Both the position numbers and the translations under genes were made by a program. This document shows, one piece after another, positions 23,093 to 31,950 of a stretch of 37,493 nt of DNA. The notes beneath the pieces are model-generated. The model worked only from the letters and a program-made list of their open reading frames with translations, searched no databases and had not been told where the DNA came from. Positions within the stretch are counted from its first letter, which is position 1. Every line of letters begins with the position of its first letter. This DNA comes from DASZVN01 sp035547055 (lineage in GTDB: Bacteria; Pseudomonadota; Alphaproteobacteria; Rhizobiales; Methylopilaceae), in assembly GCA_035547055.1 (NCBI GenBank), contig DASZVN010000051.1, positions 1-37,493 of the forward strand, given 5' to 3'.

Positions 23093-23830
23093 TCACTGCG
23101 CGGGCGAGGGTCCGGGTGCGGTCTGATGGTGCCGTTTGGCCGCGATCTTCTGCCCCGCTGCGGACAGCGCCATGCGGAGCGTCGTCGGATCCGTCACCGT
23201 GACCGCCCCGGCCGAGGCCTTCTGGAAGCGCCGACTGACCGCGTCCGGCGGCGGCTCGCCAGGGGCGGCGGTGGCGGCGCGGCCGGTCTGCACGTCGCTC
23301 CCGCGCGCCGGCTCCGGCTGCACGGCGATGGTCTTGACCGGCACCGGCAGCGGTTCCGGCGGAGCCGCAGCCGGTTTGGCGGCGGGAGGCGGAGCGGCCG
23401 TGGCAGCCTTGGTCTCGTGCGAGCGGCTTTGGCGGTGACGGCTGGCGTAATGGCGGCGCAGGTGGCGGCGGGTCGCGCTGCGATGGGCGTGCTTCGGCTC
23501 GGCCTTCGGGGCCGCCGGTATGACGATCAGAGTCTTGGCCGCGGCATCCGTCGGGGCGGGAGCCGCGGCTGCGTTTGGCGCGCCGGCTGTCGGCGCGGGC
23601 TTGGCGCCGGCACCCGCAGCCATCAGGCCGAACAGCTCGACGAAGCCGTTGGATGCGCGTGGAACGCCCGGCGCAGCCTCGGAGGCAGCCGGCGGCTGCG
23701 CTGGCGCCGACGGGGAAGTCGCAGCGGCAGCGGCGGGCACAGCGGCCGCGGACGGGTCGCCGGCGGCAATCGCCGGCACGGTGGACAGGAGCGCAAGCGC
23801 CGCGCCGGCGGCGGTCAGGCGAAGGAACAT
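23093..23830 (-). CDS. Secreted low-complexity protein, unknown function
   Basis: 245 residues, not matched to a family. A good signal peptide (MFLRLTAAGAALALLSTVPAIAA) is followed by Ala/Pro-rich sequence, then NGFVELFGLMAAGAGAKP, a basic His/Arg-rich stretch (RRHLRRHYASRHRQSRSH) and more Ala/Pro. The LMAAGAG block and overall layout echo the neighbouring lytic transglycosylase but the SLT domain is missing. The C-terminal ~45 residues (VSRRFQKASAGAVTVTDP and on) look more ordered. A cationic periplasmic or wall-associated protein is plausible. It could be a partner of the transglycosylase. Confidence 0.65.
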   Translation of the reverse strand: MFLRLTAAGAALALLSTVPAIAAGDPSAAAVPAAAAATSPSAPAQPPAASEAAPGVPRASNGFVELFGLMAAGAGAKPAPTAGAPNAAAAPAPTDAAAKTLIVIPAAPKAEPKHAHRSATRRHLRRHYASRHRQSRSHETKAATAAPPPAAKPAAAPPEPLPVPVKTIAVQPEPARGSDVQTGRAATAAPGEPPPDAVSRRFQKASAGAVTVTDPTTLRMALSAAGQKIAAKRHHQTAPGPSPAQ

Positions 23831-23942
23831 CGGTGCCCTCCGTGGCTTCCGTCGCCTTCGATGATGGGCGATTGGGGAGGTCGTCCGGCGCTATTCGGGC
23901 CAGCCGGGGGCAGATCTCGGCCAAAATGCGGCGGGGGTCAAG

Positions 23943-24734
23943 TTATCCCCGCTGTTTCGGCAATGCTGCCAGCAGGTTGCGCAGGGTGAGGATGGTGCCG
24001 GGATCGGCCACCCCGTCGACGTGGGCCGGACGGAAGTGGCGTTGGAAGGCCGCGACGACCGCCGCGGTCGGGGCATCGTAGCGGCCGTCGATCTCGATGC
24101 CGTAGCCGTAGAGTGCGAGGAGCGCCTGCAGCTCCTCGACCGCTTCGCCATGGTCGCCCGGGGCCAGCGCCGGCCCGGGCAGGGGGCCTTGCGGCGGCAC
24201 GAAATGCCCGACGCCCTGATCAGCCAGCCGGTTCCAGGGGAATTTCTCGCCGGGATCGAGCTTGCGCGCCGGCGCCACGTCGGAGTGGGCGAGCACATGC
24301 TCGGCGCGAAGGCGGCGGCGGGCAACGATGTCGCGGCCGAGCGCGATCACCGCGGCGATCTGCGCCGCGGGAAAATCGGGATAGCCGTGGTCGTGGCCGG
24401 AATTGGCGATCTCGATCCCGATCGAGCGCGAATTGGTGTCGGTCTCGTCCTCCCAGACCGACAGGCCGGCGTGCCACGCCCGCTCAGCTTCGGGCACGAG
24501 CTGGACGATGCCGCCGTCCTCGCGGACGAGATAGTGGCAGGAGACCTTGCTCGCCGGGTCGCGGAGCCGCGCCAGCGCCTCGGTGGTGTCCGGCATGCCG
24601 GTGTAGTGCAGCACCAGGAGGTCGATCGCCCGGCCGTCGCGCCGTGCCTCGCGGTTGGGCGATGGCAGGACGGCGGCGGCGAGCGCGCTGTCGGCGGCGA
24701 ACATGTCCGCGTCCATCCCGACGGCCGCGGTCAT
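23943..24734 (-). CDS. N-acetylmuramoyl-L-alanine amidase (Amidase_2, AmpD/AmiD type) with peptidoglycan-binding domain
   Basis: 263 residues. The Amidase_2 zinc site is read from LLVLHYTGMPDT (His) and VLAHSDVAPARKLDPGEKFPW (His and Asp), with SCHYLVREDG and NSRSIGIEIANSGHD between. A C-terminal peptidoglycan-binding domain lies at about residues 190-255 (GEAVEELQALLALYGYGIEIDG). No signal peptide is seen, so it may act on recycled muropeptides in the cytoplasm. ATG 24734 overlaps the TGA of the TRAP binding-protein gene (ATGA), which fixes the start and implies coupling. AmpD and AmiD subtypes cannot be separated with certainty. Confidence 0.9.
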   Translation of the reverse strand: MTAAVGMDADMFAADSALAAAVLPSPNREARRDGRAIDLLVLHYTGMPDTTEALARLRDPASKVSCHYLVREDGGIVQLVPEAERAWHAGLSVWEDETDTNSRSIGIEIANSGHDHGYPDFPAAQIAAVIALGRDIVARRRLRAEHVLAHSDVAPARKLDPGEKFPWNRLADQGVGHFVPPQGPLPGPALAPGDHGEAVEELQALLALYGYGIEIDGRYDAPTAAVVAAFQRHFRPAHVDGVADPGTILTLRNLLAALPKQRG

Positions 24735-25708
24735 GTGCGCCCGGCGGCGGCGACGAGCTTCGCCGCGGCCGGCCCTGCTGCGCGAGCCCATTCTCCGGCC
24801 AGGATCTGGCCGATCGCGGCGAGCGCGGTCGCGAGCGTCTGGTCGGGGGTGACCACCACGATGCCGTTGCGGCCGAGCAGCTCGTTGGCCTCGCGCGCCG
24901 CGGCCTTCGACCAGTCCCAGCCGCGCCCTTCGGCGGCCGTGGCCGCCTCGTCGAGCACACGGCGCTCGCTCGCCGACAGGTTGGCGACGGCGTCCTTGTT
25001 GGCGATCACGAGATCGCGCGGCAGCCAGGCCTGGAAGTCGTGGAAATAGGCGGCGGCGGTCCAGGCGCGGCGGCTCGCGCCGGCGGGCGCGGAGGCGAAG
25101 AAGCCGTCGATCCGGTCGTCCTTCATCGCCGCAACCGAGTCGACCTCCGGCGGCAGCGCCACGGCGACGGCGCCGAGGAGCTGGGCGAGGCGTTGCAGGG
25201 CGGGGGTGTCGGCGCGGAGGCGCATGCCGGCGAAATCACCAAACGTCTTCACCATCCGGTCGGCGAACAGCCCGACCGGCGCGGAGGCGACCGAGTAGAG
25301 CATCGCGAGGCCGCGCTTGCCGAGCTCTTCCTGGAGCGGCGGCTTCTGTGCCTGGTAGAGCCGCCAGGCGGCATCGAAGCCGCTGGCCAGGAACGGCACC
25401 GTCGCCGCGCCGAGCAGCGGCACCTCGTCGACGAGCGTCGCGCCCGGCAGCTCCCCCGCCGGCACGGCGCGGCGGCTGACGGCGTTGGCGATGTCGCCGA
25501 GCTTGATCAAGGATTCGTTGTCGTGGATCGTGAGCTGCAGCGATCCGCCGGTGCGCTCGCCGACGTTCTTGGCGAATTCGACGATGTTGCGGGTGTGGAG
25601 GCTGCCGTCGGCGAGGGGGGTCGGCACGTCCCAATGGGTCTGGGCGGCCGCGCTGCCGGCAGCGCAGGCGAGCACGGCCCCGAGGGTCGCGGCGACCCAG
25701 CTCCTCAT
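24731..25708 (-). CDS. TRAP-type transporter substrate-binding protein (DctP family)
   Basis: 325 residues with a signal peptide ending near SAAAQTHWD. Family pieces are WDVPTPLADGSLHTRNIVEFAKNV, IHDNESLIKLGDIANAVSRR, FGDFAGMRLRADTPALQRL and MKDDRIDGFFAS. It should capture a small carboxylate-type solute in the periplasm. ATG 25708 has GGGAG five bases upstream. No DctQ/DctM membrane partners are in the window. It overlaps the amidase start by four bases and is divergent from the hydantoinase/oxoprolinase 88 bases away. Confidence 0.87.
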   Translation of the reverse strand: MRSWVAATLGAVLACAAGSAAAQTHWDVPTPLADGSLHTRNIVEFAKNVGERTGGSLQLTIHDNESLIKLGDIANAVSRRAVPAGELPGATLVDEVPLLGAATVPFLASGFDAAWRLYQAQKPPLQEELGKRGLAMLYSVASAPVGLFADRMVKTFGDFAGMRLRADTPALQRLAQLLGAVAVALPPEVDSVAAMKDDRIDGFFASAPAGASRRAWTAAAYFHDFQAWLPRDLVIANKDAVANLSASERRVLDEAATAAEGRGWDWSKAAAREANELLGRNGIVVVTPDQTLATALAAIGQILAGEWARAAGPAAAKLVAAAGRT

Positions 25709-25796
25709 GACGTCTCCCTGCGCTTCGATCGGGCGAGCGGCCATGCTAGAGCGCGGCGGCGAAAAGGGGAATCGGCTTTTCCGCCAAGGGTGACCG

Positions 25797-28700
25797 ATGG
25801 CCGCGCCGGGGCGCTGGGATTTCTGGATCGATCGCGGCGGCACCTTCACCGACGTGGTGGCGCGGCGGCCCGACGGCACGCTGGTCGCGGCCAAGCTGCT
25901 GTCCGAGGATCCCGCCGCCTATCGCGACGCCGCCGTCGCCGGCATCCGCCGCCTGCTCGGCCTCGCCGACGGCGAGAAGGTGCCGGCGGAGCGGCTCGGC
26001 CAGGTCCGCATGGGCACGACGGTCGCGACCAACGCGCTCCTGGAGCGCCAGGGCGCGCCGACCGCGCTCGTGACCACGCGCGGCTTCGCCGACGCGCTCG
26101 CGATCGGCTACCAGGCACGGCCGAGGATCTTCGCCAAGGCGATCGAGAAGCCGGCCGCGCTCCATCGGCGGGTGCTCGAGGTCGACGAGCGCGTGCTGGC
26201 CGACGGCACGGTCGAGCAGGCGCCGGACCTCGCGGCGCTCCGCCCGCGGCTCGAGGCGCTGAAGGCCGAGGGCATCGACGCGCTCGCCATCGTGTTCATG
26301 CACGCCTACCGCCATCCCGCCCACGAGCAGGCGGTGGCGGCGCTGGCGCGGGAGATCGGTTTCGCCCGGGTTTCCGCGAGCCATGAGGTCTCGCCGCTGA
26401 TCAAGCTGGTCGGGCGCGGCGACACCACGGTGGTCGACGCCTACCTGACGCCGCTCCTCGCCCGCTACGTCGCGGAGGTCTCGGCCGAGCTCGGCCTGCC
26501 GCCGGGCGACCGCCGGCTGATGTTCATGATGTCGTCCGGCGGGCTCACCACCGCGACGCGCTTCGAGGGCAAGGACGCCATCCTCTCCGGGCCGGCCGGT
26601 GGCGTGGTCGGGGCCGCCGCGACCAGCCGCATGGCCGGCTTCGAGCGCGTGATCGGCTTCGACATGGGCGGCACCTCGACCGACGTGTCGCATATCGACG
26701 GCGGGCTGGAGCGCACCTTCGAGACCGAGGTGGCGGGGGTCAGGATGCGGGCCCCGATGATGAAGATCCACACCGTCGCGGCGGGCGGCGGCTCGGTGCT
26801 GCACTACGACGGCGCCCGGCTCCGCGTCGGGCCGGATTCGGCCGGCGCCGATCCCGGCCCGGCCTGCTATCGCCGGGGCGGGCCGCTGACGGTGACCGAC
26901 GCCAACCTGATGGTCGGCAAGCTGGTGCCGGACTACTTTCCCGCGATTTTCGGGCCGGATCACGACCAGCCGCTCGACGCCGGCGCAGTGCAGGAGACGT
27001 TCGCGACACTTGCTGCCGACATCCGCGGCGACCGATCCGCCGCGGCAGATGTGGCGGATGGATTCATTCGCATCGCCAACGAGAACATGGCCAATGCGAT
27101 CAAGACGATTTCGGTCGCCCGCGGCTACGACGTCCGGCGCTACGCGCTCGCCTGCTTCGGCGGCGCCGGCGGCCAGCACGCCTGTGCCGTCGCCGACAGC
27201 CTGGGCATGACGACCGTCCTGGTGCACCCGCTCTCCGGCCTGCTGTCGGCCTACGGCATGGGGCTCGCCGACATCCGCGCCACGCGCATCCGGACGCTCG
27301 ACCGGCCGCTCGACGAGGCGGCCCTCGCCGCCCTGGCCGAGGCGGCGGCCGCCCTTCGCCGGGAGGCCGAGGCCGAGGTTGCGGAGCAGGGCGTCGCGCC
27401 CGCCGCCATCGCGAGCGCGGTCACGGCCCACCTCCGCTACGCCGGCACCGACGGCGATCTCGAGATCGCGGCGGGCGACCTCGCCGCGATGCGGGCTGCC
27501 TTCGCCGCCGCCCATCAGGCGCGCTTCGGCTTCGTCGATCCGGCGCGGCCGCTTGTCCTCACCGCCATTGCGGTGGAGGCGGTCGGCGGCGGCGGCACGA
27601 TCGGCGAGCCCGAGCTTCCGCCCGCAGCGGGTCCCTTGCCGCCGTCGCGGCGACGGGTGCGCTTCTATTCGGCCGGCGCGTGGCACGACGCCGCGCTCTA
27701 CACCCGCGATCGGCTCGGCGCCGGCCATGTCGTCGCCGGCCCGGCGCTGATCGCCGAGCCCAACCAGACCGTCGTGGTCGAGGACGGCTGGCAGGCCAGG
27801 GTCAGCCCGCGCGACCATCTGGTGCTGACCCGCGCGGTGCCGCTGCCGGCGCGCCGGGCGATCGGCACGGAGGCCGACCCGGTGATGCTGGAGGTCTTCA
27901 ACAACCGCTTCATGGCGATCGCCGAGCAGATGGGCGTGACGCTGCAGAACACCGCCCAGTCGGTCAACATCAAGGAGAGGCTCGACTTTTCCTGCGCGGT
28001 CTTCGCGCCCGACGGCAGCCTCGTCGCCAACGCGCCCCACATGCCGGTCCATCTCGGCTCGATGGACCGCTCGGTCGAGACGGTGCTGGCGGCGAACCGC
28101 GACGCGCTCCGGCCGGGCGACGTCTATGCCCTGAACGCCCCCTACAACGGCGGCACGCATCTGCCCGACATCACCGTCGTCACGCCCGTTTTCGACGAGG
28201 CCGGCAGGAGCCTTCTGTTCTTCGTCGCCAGCCGCGGCCACCATGCCGATGTCGGCGGCGTCGCGCCGGGCTCGATGTCGCCGCGCGCGACCGTCATCCA
28301 GGAGGAGGGGGTCTATCTCGACAATTTCAGGCTGGTCGACGGCGGCCGCCTGCGCGAGGCGGAGCTGATGGCGCTGCTGACGGCCGGGCCGTGGCCGGCG
28401 CGCAATCCGGCCCAGAACGTCGCCGACCTCAAGGCCCAGATCGCGGCCAACGAGAAGGGTGCCCAGGAGATCCGCAAGATGATCGCGGAGTTCGGGCTGC
28501 CGGTGGTCGAGGCCTATATGGGCCATGTCCAGGACAACGCCGCCGAGAGCGTGCGCCGGGTGATCGACCGGCTGCACGACTGCGCCTTCCAGGTCGGGAT
28601 GGACCAGGGCACGGTCATCAAGGTCGCGATCACCGTCGACCGCGCGCGGCGCGAGGCGACCGTCGATTTCATCGGCACGAGCTCGCAGCAGCCGGACAAT

Positions 28701-29414
28701 TTCAACGCGCCGGAGCCGGTGACGCGGGCGGCGGTGCTCTATGTCTTCCGCGTCATGGTCGAGGACGACATCCCGATGAACGCGGGCTGCCTCCGCCCGA
28801 TCCGCATCGTCATTCCGGAAGGCTCGATGCTGAAGCCGGCTTTTCCGGCCGCGGTCGTCGCCGGCAACGTCGAGACCAGCCAGGCGGTGACCGATTGCCT
28901 GTTCGGCGCGCTCGGCGCCATGGCCTCGGCCCAGGGCACGATGAACAACCTCACCTTCGGCAACGCCCGTTACCAGTACTACGAGACGATCTGCTCCGGC
29001 GCGCCGGCCGGGCCGGGCTTCGACGGCGCCGATGCCGTTCACACCCATATGACCAATTCGCGCCTCACCGACCCCGAGGTGCTGGAGAGCCGTTTCCCGG
29101 TGGTGCTGGAGGAGTTCTCGATCCGCCGCGGCTCGGGCGGGAAGGGGCACTGGAACGCCGGCGACGGCGTCCGCCGCGTCATCCGCTTCCGCGAGGCGAT
29201 GGACTGCGCCATCCTCTCCGGCCATCGTCGGGTGGCGCCGTTCGGCCTGATGGGCGGCGAACCGGGGCAGGTCGGCCGCAACGCCGTCCGCCGGGCCGAC
29301 GGCCGGGTCGAGCGGCTCGGCGGCTGCGACCAGACGACGCTCGCGGCAGGCGAGGCGGTGATCGTCGAGACGCCGACCGGCGGCGGCTTCGGCGATCCGC
29401 GGAAGCGCTCGTAG
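25797..29414 (+). CDS. Hydantoinase/5-oxoprolinase family, fused A and B subunits
   Basis: 1205 residues. The first half (to ~690) is HyuA-like: DFWIDRGGTFTDVVARRPDG, MGTTVATNALLERQGAPTAL, GFDMGGTSTDVSHIDGG and VAAGGGSVLHYDG. The second half (from DPVMLEVFNNRF, residue ~695) is HyuB-like: LDFSCAVFAPDG, HMPVHLGSM, SRGHHADVGG, and the end TPTGGGFGDPRK. Separate enzymes exist in many bacteria; the fused form with this length is the usual 5-oxoprolinase layout, ATP-dependent opening of 5-oxoproline to glutamate. Other cyclic amides are possible. AAGGGTG precedes the ATG. The TAG stop lies inside a palindrome shared with the convergent hpnG. Confidence 0.93.
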   Translation: MAAPGRWDFWIDRGGTFTDVVARRPDGTLVAAKLLSEDPAAYRDAAVAGIRRLLGLADGEKVPAERLGQVRMGTTVATNALLERQGAPTALVTTRGFADALAIGYQARPRIFAKAIEKPAALHRRVLEVDERVLADGTVEQAPDLAALRPRLEALKAEGIDALAIVFMHAYRHPAHEQAVAALAREIGFARVSASHEVSPLIKLVGRGDTTVVDAYLTPLLARYVAEVSAELGLPPGDRRLMFMMSSGGLTTATRFEGKDAILSGPAGGVVGAAATSRMAGFERVIGFDMGGTSTDVSHIDGGLERTFETEVAGVRMRAPMMKIHTVAAGGGSVLHYDGARLRVGPDSAGADPGPACYRRGGPLTVTDANLMVGKLVPDYFPAIFGPDHDQPLDAGAVQETFATLAADIRGDRSAAADVADGFIRIANENMANAIKTISVARGYDVRRYALACFGGAGGQHACAVADSLGMTTVLVHPLSGLLSAYGMGLADIRATRIRTLDRPLDEAALAALAEAAAALRREAEAEVAEQGVAPAAIASAVTAHLRYAGTDGDLEIAAGDLAAMRAAFAAAHQARFGFVDPARPLVLTAIAVEAVGGGGTIGEPELPPAAGPLPPSRRRVRFYSAGAWHDAALYTRDRLGAGHVVAGPALIAEPNQTVVVEDGWQARVSPRDHLVLTRAVPLPARRAIGTEADPVMLEVFNNRFMAIAEQMGVTLQNTAQSVNIKERLDFSCAVFAPDGSLVANAPHMPVHLGSMDRSVETVLAANRDALRPGDVYALNAPYNGGTHLPDITVVTPVFDEAGRSLLFFVASRGHHADVGGVAPGSMSPRATVIQEEGVYLDNFRLVDGGRLREAELMALLTAGPWPARNPAQNVADLKAQIAANEKGAQEIRKMIAEFGLPVVEAYMGHVQDNAAESVRRVIDRLHDCAFQVGMDQGTVIKVAITVDRARREATVDFIGTSSQQPDNFNAPEPVTRAAVLYVFRVMVEDDIPMNAGCLRPIRIVIPEGSMLKPAFPAAVVAGNVETSQAVTDCLFGALGAMASAQGTMNNLTFGNARYQYYETICSGAPAGPGFDGADAVHTHMTNSRLTDPEVLESRFPVVLEEFSIRRGSGGKGHWNAGDGVRRVIRFREAMDCAILSGHRRVAPFGLMGGEPGQVGRNAVRRADGRVERLGGCDQTTLAAGEAVIVETPTGGGFGDPRKRS

Positions 29415-29447
29415 GGTGGGCGTCGGCGGCGCCGACGCCCACCCTAC
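29411..29447. terminator. Perfect 17-bp palindrome carrying both convergent stop codons
   Basis: GTAGGGTGGGCGTCGGC and its complement flank three bases. The left arm supplies the TAG of the oxoprolinase (29412-29414); the right arm supplies the TAG of hpnG on the other strand (29446-29444). There is no T-run, so termination is inferred from position. The GTAGGGTGGGC arm also occurs after tatC. Confidence 0.6.
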
Positions 29448-30154
29448 GGCGGCAGCGCGGCGGCGATCGTCGGCGCAATGCGGGCGAGGGTCGCCAGCGC
29501 CGTCCGCGAATCGCGGGCCAGCCTCAGCAGCGCGGGAAGCGCGGCGGGCTCCCGGAGAAGGCCAAGCAGCACGCCGCCGAGATCGCTGGTGCCGTCCGGC
29601 CTCAGCGCAGTCGCGGCGAGGGCGGGGAGGGCGCGCCCGGCCGGGTCGCAGACCACCCGCACCGCCATGAACGGAACGCCCGCGGCAGCGGCAAAGGCGG
29701 CGGCGATGTGCGATTCCATGTCCGCGGCGCGCGCGCCGGTGCGGGCGTGCAGCGCGGCCTTGTCGGCCGGGCCGAGCAGCGGCGCGTCGATGCCGGCGAC
29801 GGTTCCGCGAAGGGCCGCCGCGCCAAGGCCGGCGCGAATGGCCTGCGCGAGCGTGGGGTCGCAGGGCACCGTCCTGCCGTCTGCGTCCAGCATGGCGTCG
29901 GCGACGACAACCGCCCCGGCCGCCAGCGCGGGATCCAGCCCGGCGGCGATGCCGAAGCTCACGACGGCATCCCAGCGACCCTTCGTCGCTTCGAGGCGCG
30001 TGCGCAGGAGCGCGCTCCGACCGCCGGCGATCACGGCCGACCAGCCGGCCGCACGGGCGATCCGGGCCTCCGCGGCAAGCCCGCCGACCGCCAGGACCCT
30101 GCCGCCCGACACCGCCACTGCCGCCACCCCCCGCTGCCGACCGGCCGTGAGCAT
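29444..30154 (-). CDS. hpnG: Adenosylhopane nucleosidase/phosphorylase HpnG
   Basis: Nucleoside-phosphorylase-fold enzyme (MTA/SAH nucleosidase-like) that removes adenine from adenosylhopane, the step after HpnH. Seen are VGGLAAEARIARAAGW near the start, VVSFGIAAGLDPALAAGAVVVAD, and RAADMESHIAAAFAAAAGVPFMAVRVVCD, the ribose-binding ME and catalytic-Asp region. 236 residues from ATG 30154; GTG 30217 would add 21 unlikely residues and GTG 30127 would remove nine. It stands about 16 kb from the hpnH group and on the other strand, between a convergent oxoprolinase and a divergent monooxygenase. Confidence 0.82.
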   Translation of the reverse strand: MLTAGRQRGVAAVAVSGGRVLAVGGLAAEARIARAAGWSAVIAGGRSALLRTRLEATKGRWDAVVSFGIAAGLDPALAAGAVVVADAMLDADGRTVPCDPTLAQAIRAGLGAAALRGTVAGIDAPLLGPADKAALHARTGARAADMESHIAAAFAAAAGVPFMAVRVVCDPAGRALPALAATALRPDGTSDLGGVLLGLLREPAALPALLRLARDSRTALATLARIAPTIAAALPP

Positions 30155-30258
30155 CCCCTTTGCGGCGGCCGGTGCAAGGGCGGTCCGCGCCGCCTCGCCA
30201 TCCGCGGTGAAACTCACTAGGCTGCGGTCCTTGATGACTCAACGACAGCGGCGGGACC

Positions 30259-31950
30259 ATGGCAGAACGTGAGGACGGCGTCGTCATCGTCGGGGCCGGG
30301 CCGGTCGGGCTGACGCTCGCGATCGACCTCGCCCGGCGCGGGGTGCCGGTGACGGTGCTGGAGCAGCGCCGCGCCGGCGAGCCGCCGTCGGTCAAGTGCA
30401 ACCACATCTCGTCGCGCTCGATGGAGATCTACCGCGAGCTCGGCCTCGCCGGCGCGCTGCGGGACGCCGGCCTCCCGGCCGATTATCCGAACGACGCCAC
30501 CTACAATGTCAGCGTCATGGGCGCGGAGCTGACCCGCATCCGCATCCCCTGCCGGGCCGAGCGCTACACCGCCAAGGGCTATGTCGACAGCGACTGGCCG
30601 ACGCCGGAGCCGCCGCACCGGATCAACCAGGTCTTCGCCGAGCCGATCCTGTTCGCCCACGCCAAGGCCCAGCCGAACATCCGCATCCTGAGCCGCGTCG
30701 CGGTCGAGCGGGTGACGCAGGACGCCACCGGCGCCGCCGCCTATGGCCGCAACCTCGACAGCGGCGAGCCGGTCAGCGTGCGCGGCCGCTGGCTGGTCGG
30801 CTGCGACGGCGGCCATTCGGTCGTGCGGAAATCGGTCGGCATCAAGCTGATCGGCGACGCCGAGGTGTCGAAGCTGTGCTCGACCCACATCCGGGCGCCG
30901 GACCTCCTCGGCCGCATCCCGCATCCGCGCGCCTGGATGTTCCATGCCGTGAACCCGCGCCATCACGGCATCGTGGTCGCGATCGACGGCCGCGAGGAAT
31001 GGCTGATCCACACCCCGCTGCCGGCCGGCCGCGCCGATTTCGAAGGCTTCGACGCCGACGCGGCGCTGCGCGCGGTGCTCGGCGTCGGCGCGGATTTCTC
31101 CTACGAGATCCTCGGCCGCGAGAAATGGACCGCGCGGCGGCTGGTCGCGGCCGAGCTCCGGCACGGGCGGGTGTTCCTCTCGGGCGACGCGGCCCATCTC
31201 TGGATCGCGGTCGCCGGCTACGGCATGAACGCGGGGATCGCCGATGCGATGAACCTGTCCTGGATGCTGGCGGCGGTGCACCATGGCTGGGCGCCGGAAG
31301 CGATCCTCGACGCCCACGACCGCGAGCGCCATCCGATCACCGAGCAGGTCTCGCGCTTCGTCACCGCGCTCGCGGTGCGCAGCATCAAGGACGCCCCGCG
31401 CGGCGGCAACGTCCCGGCGGAGATCGAGGCCGACGGTCCCGCGGGCGATGCCGTCCGCGCCGAGATCGGCCAGCGCCTCTACGACATCAACCTGCCCCAG
31501 TTCTTCTGCGCCGGGCTGAACTACGGCTATTTCTACGACCGCTCGCCGCTCGTCGCCTATGACGGCGAGGAGGCCCCGGCCTACACCATGGACGGCTACA
31601 CCCCTTCAACCGTGCCGGGCTGCCGCGCGCCCCATCTCTGGCTCGACGACGGCCGCTCGCTCTACGACGCGATGGGGCCCGGCTTTTCTCTGCTCCGCCT
31701 CGATCCCGCGGTCGAGGTCGAGGGCCTCCTGGCCGCGGCGGCGGCGCGCGGGGTGCCGCTCGACCTCGTCGACGTCCGCTCGGACGAGGCGGCCGCGCTC
31801 TACGACCGCAAGCTCGTCCTGGCGCGGCCCGACCGCCACGTCGCCTGGCGGGGCGATCGCGTGCCGGCCGATCCCGAGGCGCTGATCGATCTCGTCCGCG
31901 GCGCCACGATGGCCCCGGCAGCCGCGCCGACCGAGCGGGCGGACGCCTGA
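30259..31950 (+). CDS. FAD-dependent aromatic-ring-hydroxylase-like monooxygenase
   Basis: 563 residues of the PheA/TfdB/MhpA flavoprotein monooxygenase type. The FAD GxGxxG motif is VIVGAGPVGLTLAIDLARRG (residues 9-28); the mid motif is WLVGCDGGHSVVRKSVGI; and the ribityl motif is GDAAHLWIAVAGYGMNAGIADAMNL. The usual PP after GDAAH is replaced by WI. A C-terminal thioredoxin-like part (DGRSLYDAMGPGFSLLRLD on) is present, as in phenol hydroxylases. TGA overlaps the next ATG by one base. The substrate is unknown. It starts about 100 bases from hpnG, divergently. Confidence 0.88.
   Translation: MAEREDGVVIVGAGPVGLTLAIDLARRGVPVTVLEQRRAGEPPSVKCNHISSRSMEIYRELGLAGALRDAGLPADYPNDATYNVSVMGAELTRIRIPCRAERYTAKGYVDSDWPTPEPPHRINQVFAEPILFAHAKAQPNIRILSRVAVERVTQDATGAAAYGRNLDSGEPVSVRGRWLVGCDGGHSVVRKSVGIKLIGDAEVSKLCSTHIRAPDLLGRIPHPRAWMFHAVNPRHHGIVVAIDGREEWLIHTPLPAGRADFEGFDADAALRAVLGVGADFSYEILGREKWTARRLVAAELRHGRVFLSGDAAHLWIAVAGYGMNAGIADAMNLSWMLAAVHHGWAPEAILDAHDRERHPITEQVSRFVTALAVRSIKDAPRGGNVPAEIEADGPAGDAVRAEIGQRLYDINLPQFFCAGLNYGYFYDRSPLVAYDGEEAPAYTMDGYTPSTVPGCRAPHLWLDDGRSLYDAMGPGFSLLRLDPAVEVEGLLAAAAARGVPLDLVDVRSDEAAALYDRKLVLARPDRHVAWRGDRVPADPEALIDLVRGATMAPAAAPTERADA

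Noticed and set aside
23913..23941. Promoter TTGACC-N17-GAGATC for the low-complexity secreted gene
   Set aside because: The -10 half is too poor to support without expression data.
23126..23989. A 287-codon plus-strand frame with Gly/Arg-rich sequence
   Set aside because: It opposes a minus-strand gene with a good signal peptide and a motif shared with its neighbour.
25746..30407. A 1553-codon open frame on the minus strand opposite the oxoprolinase
   Set aside because: It is the antisense of a clear family protein in very GC-rich DNA; the translation is Arg/Ala/Gly/Asp-rich and lacks any domain.
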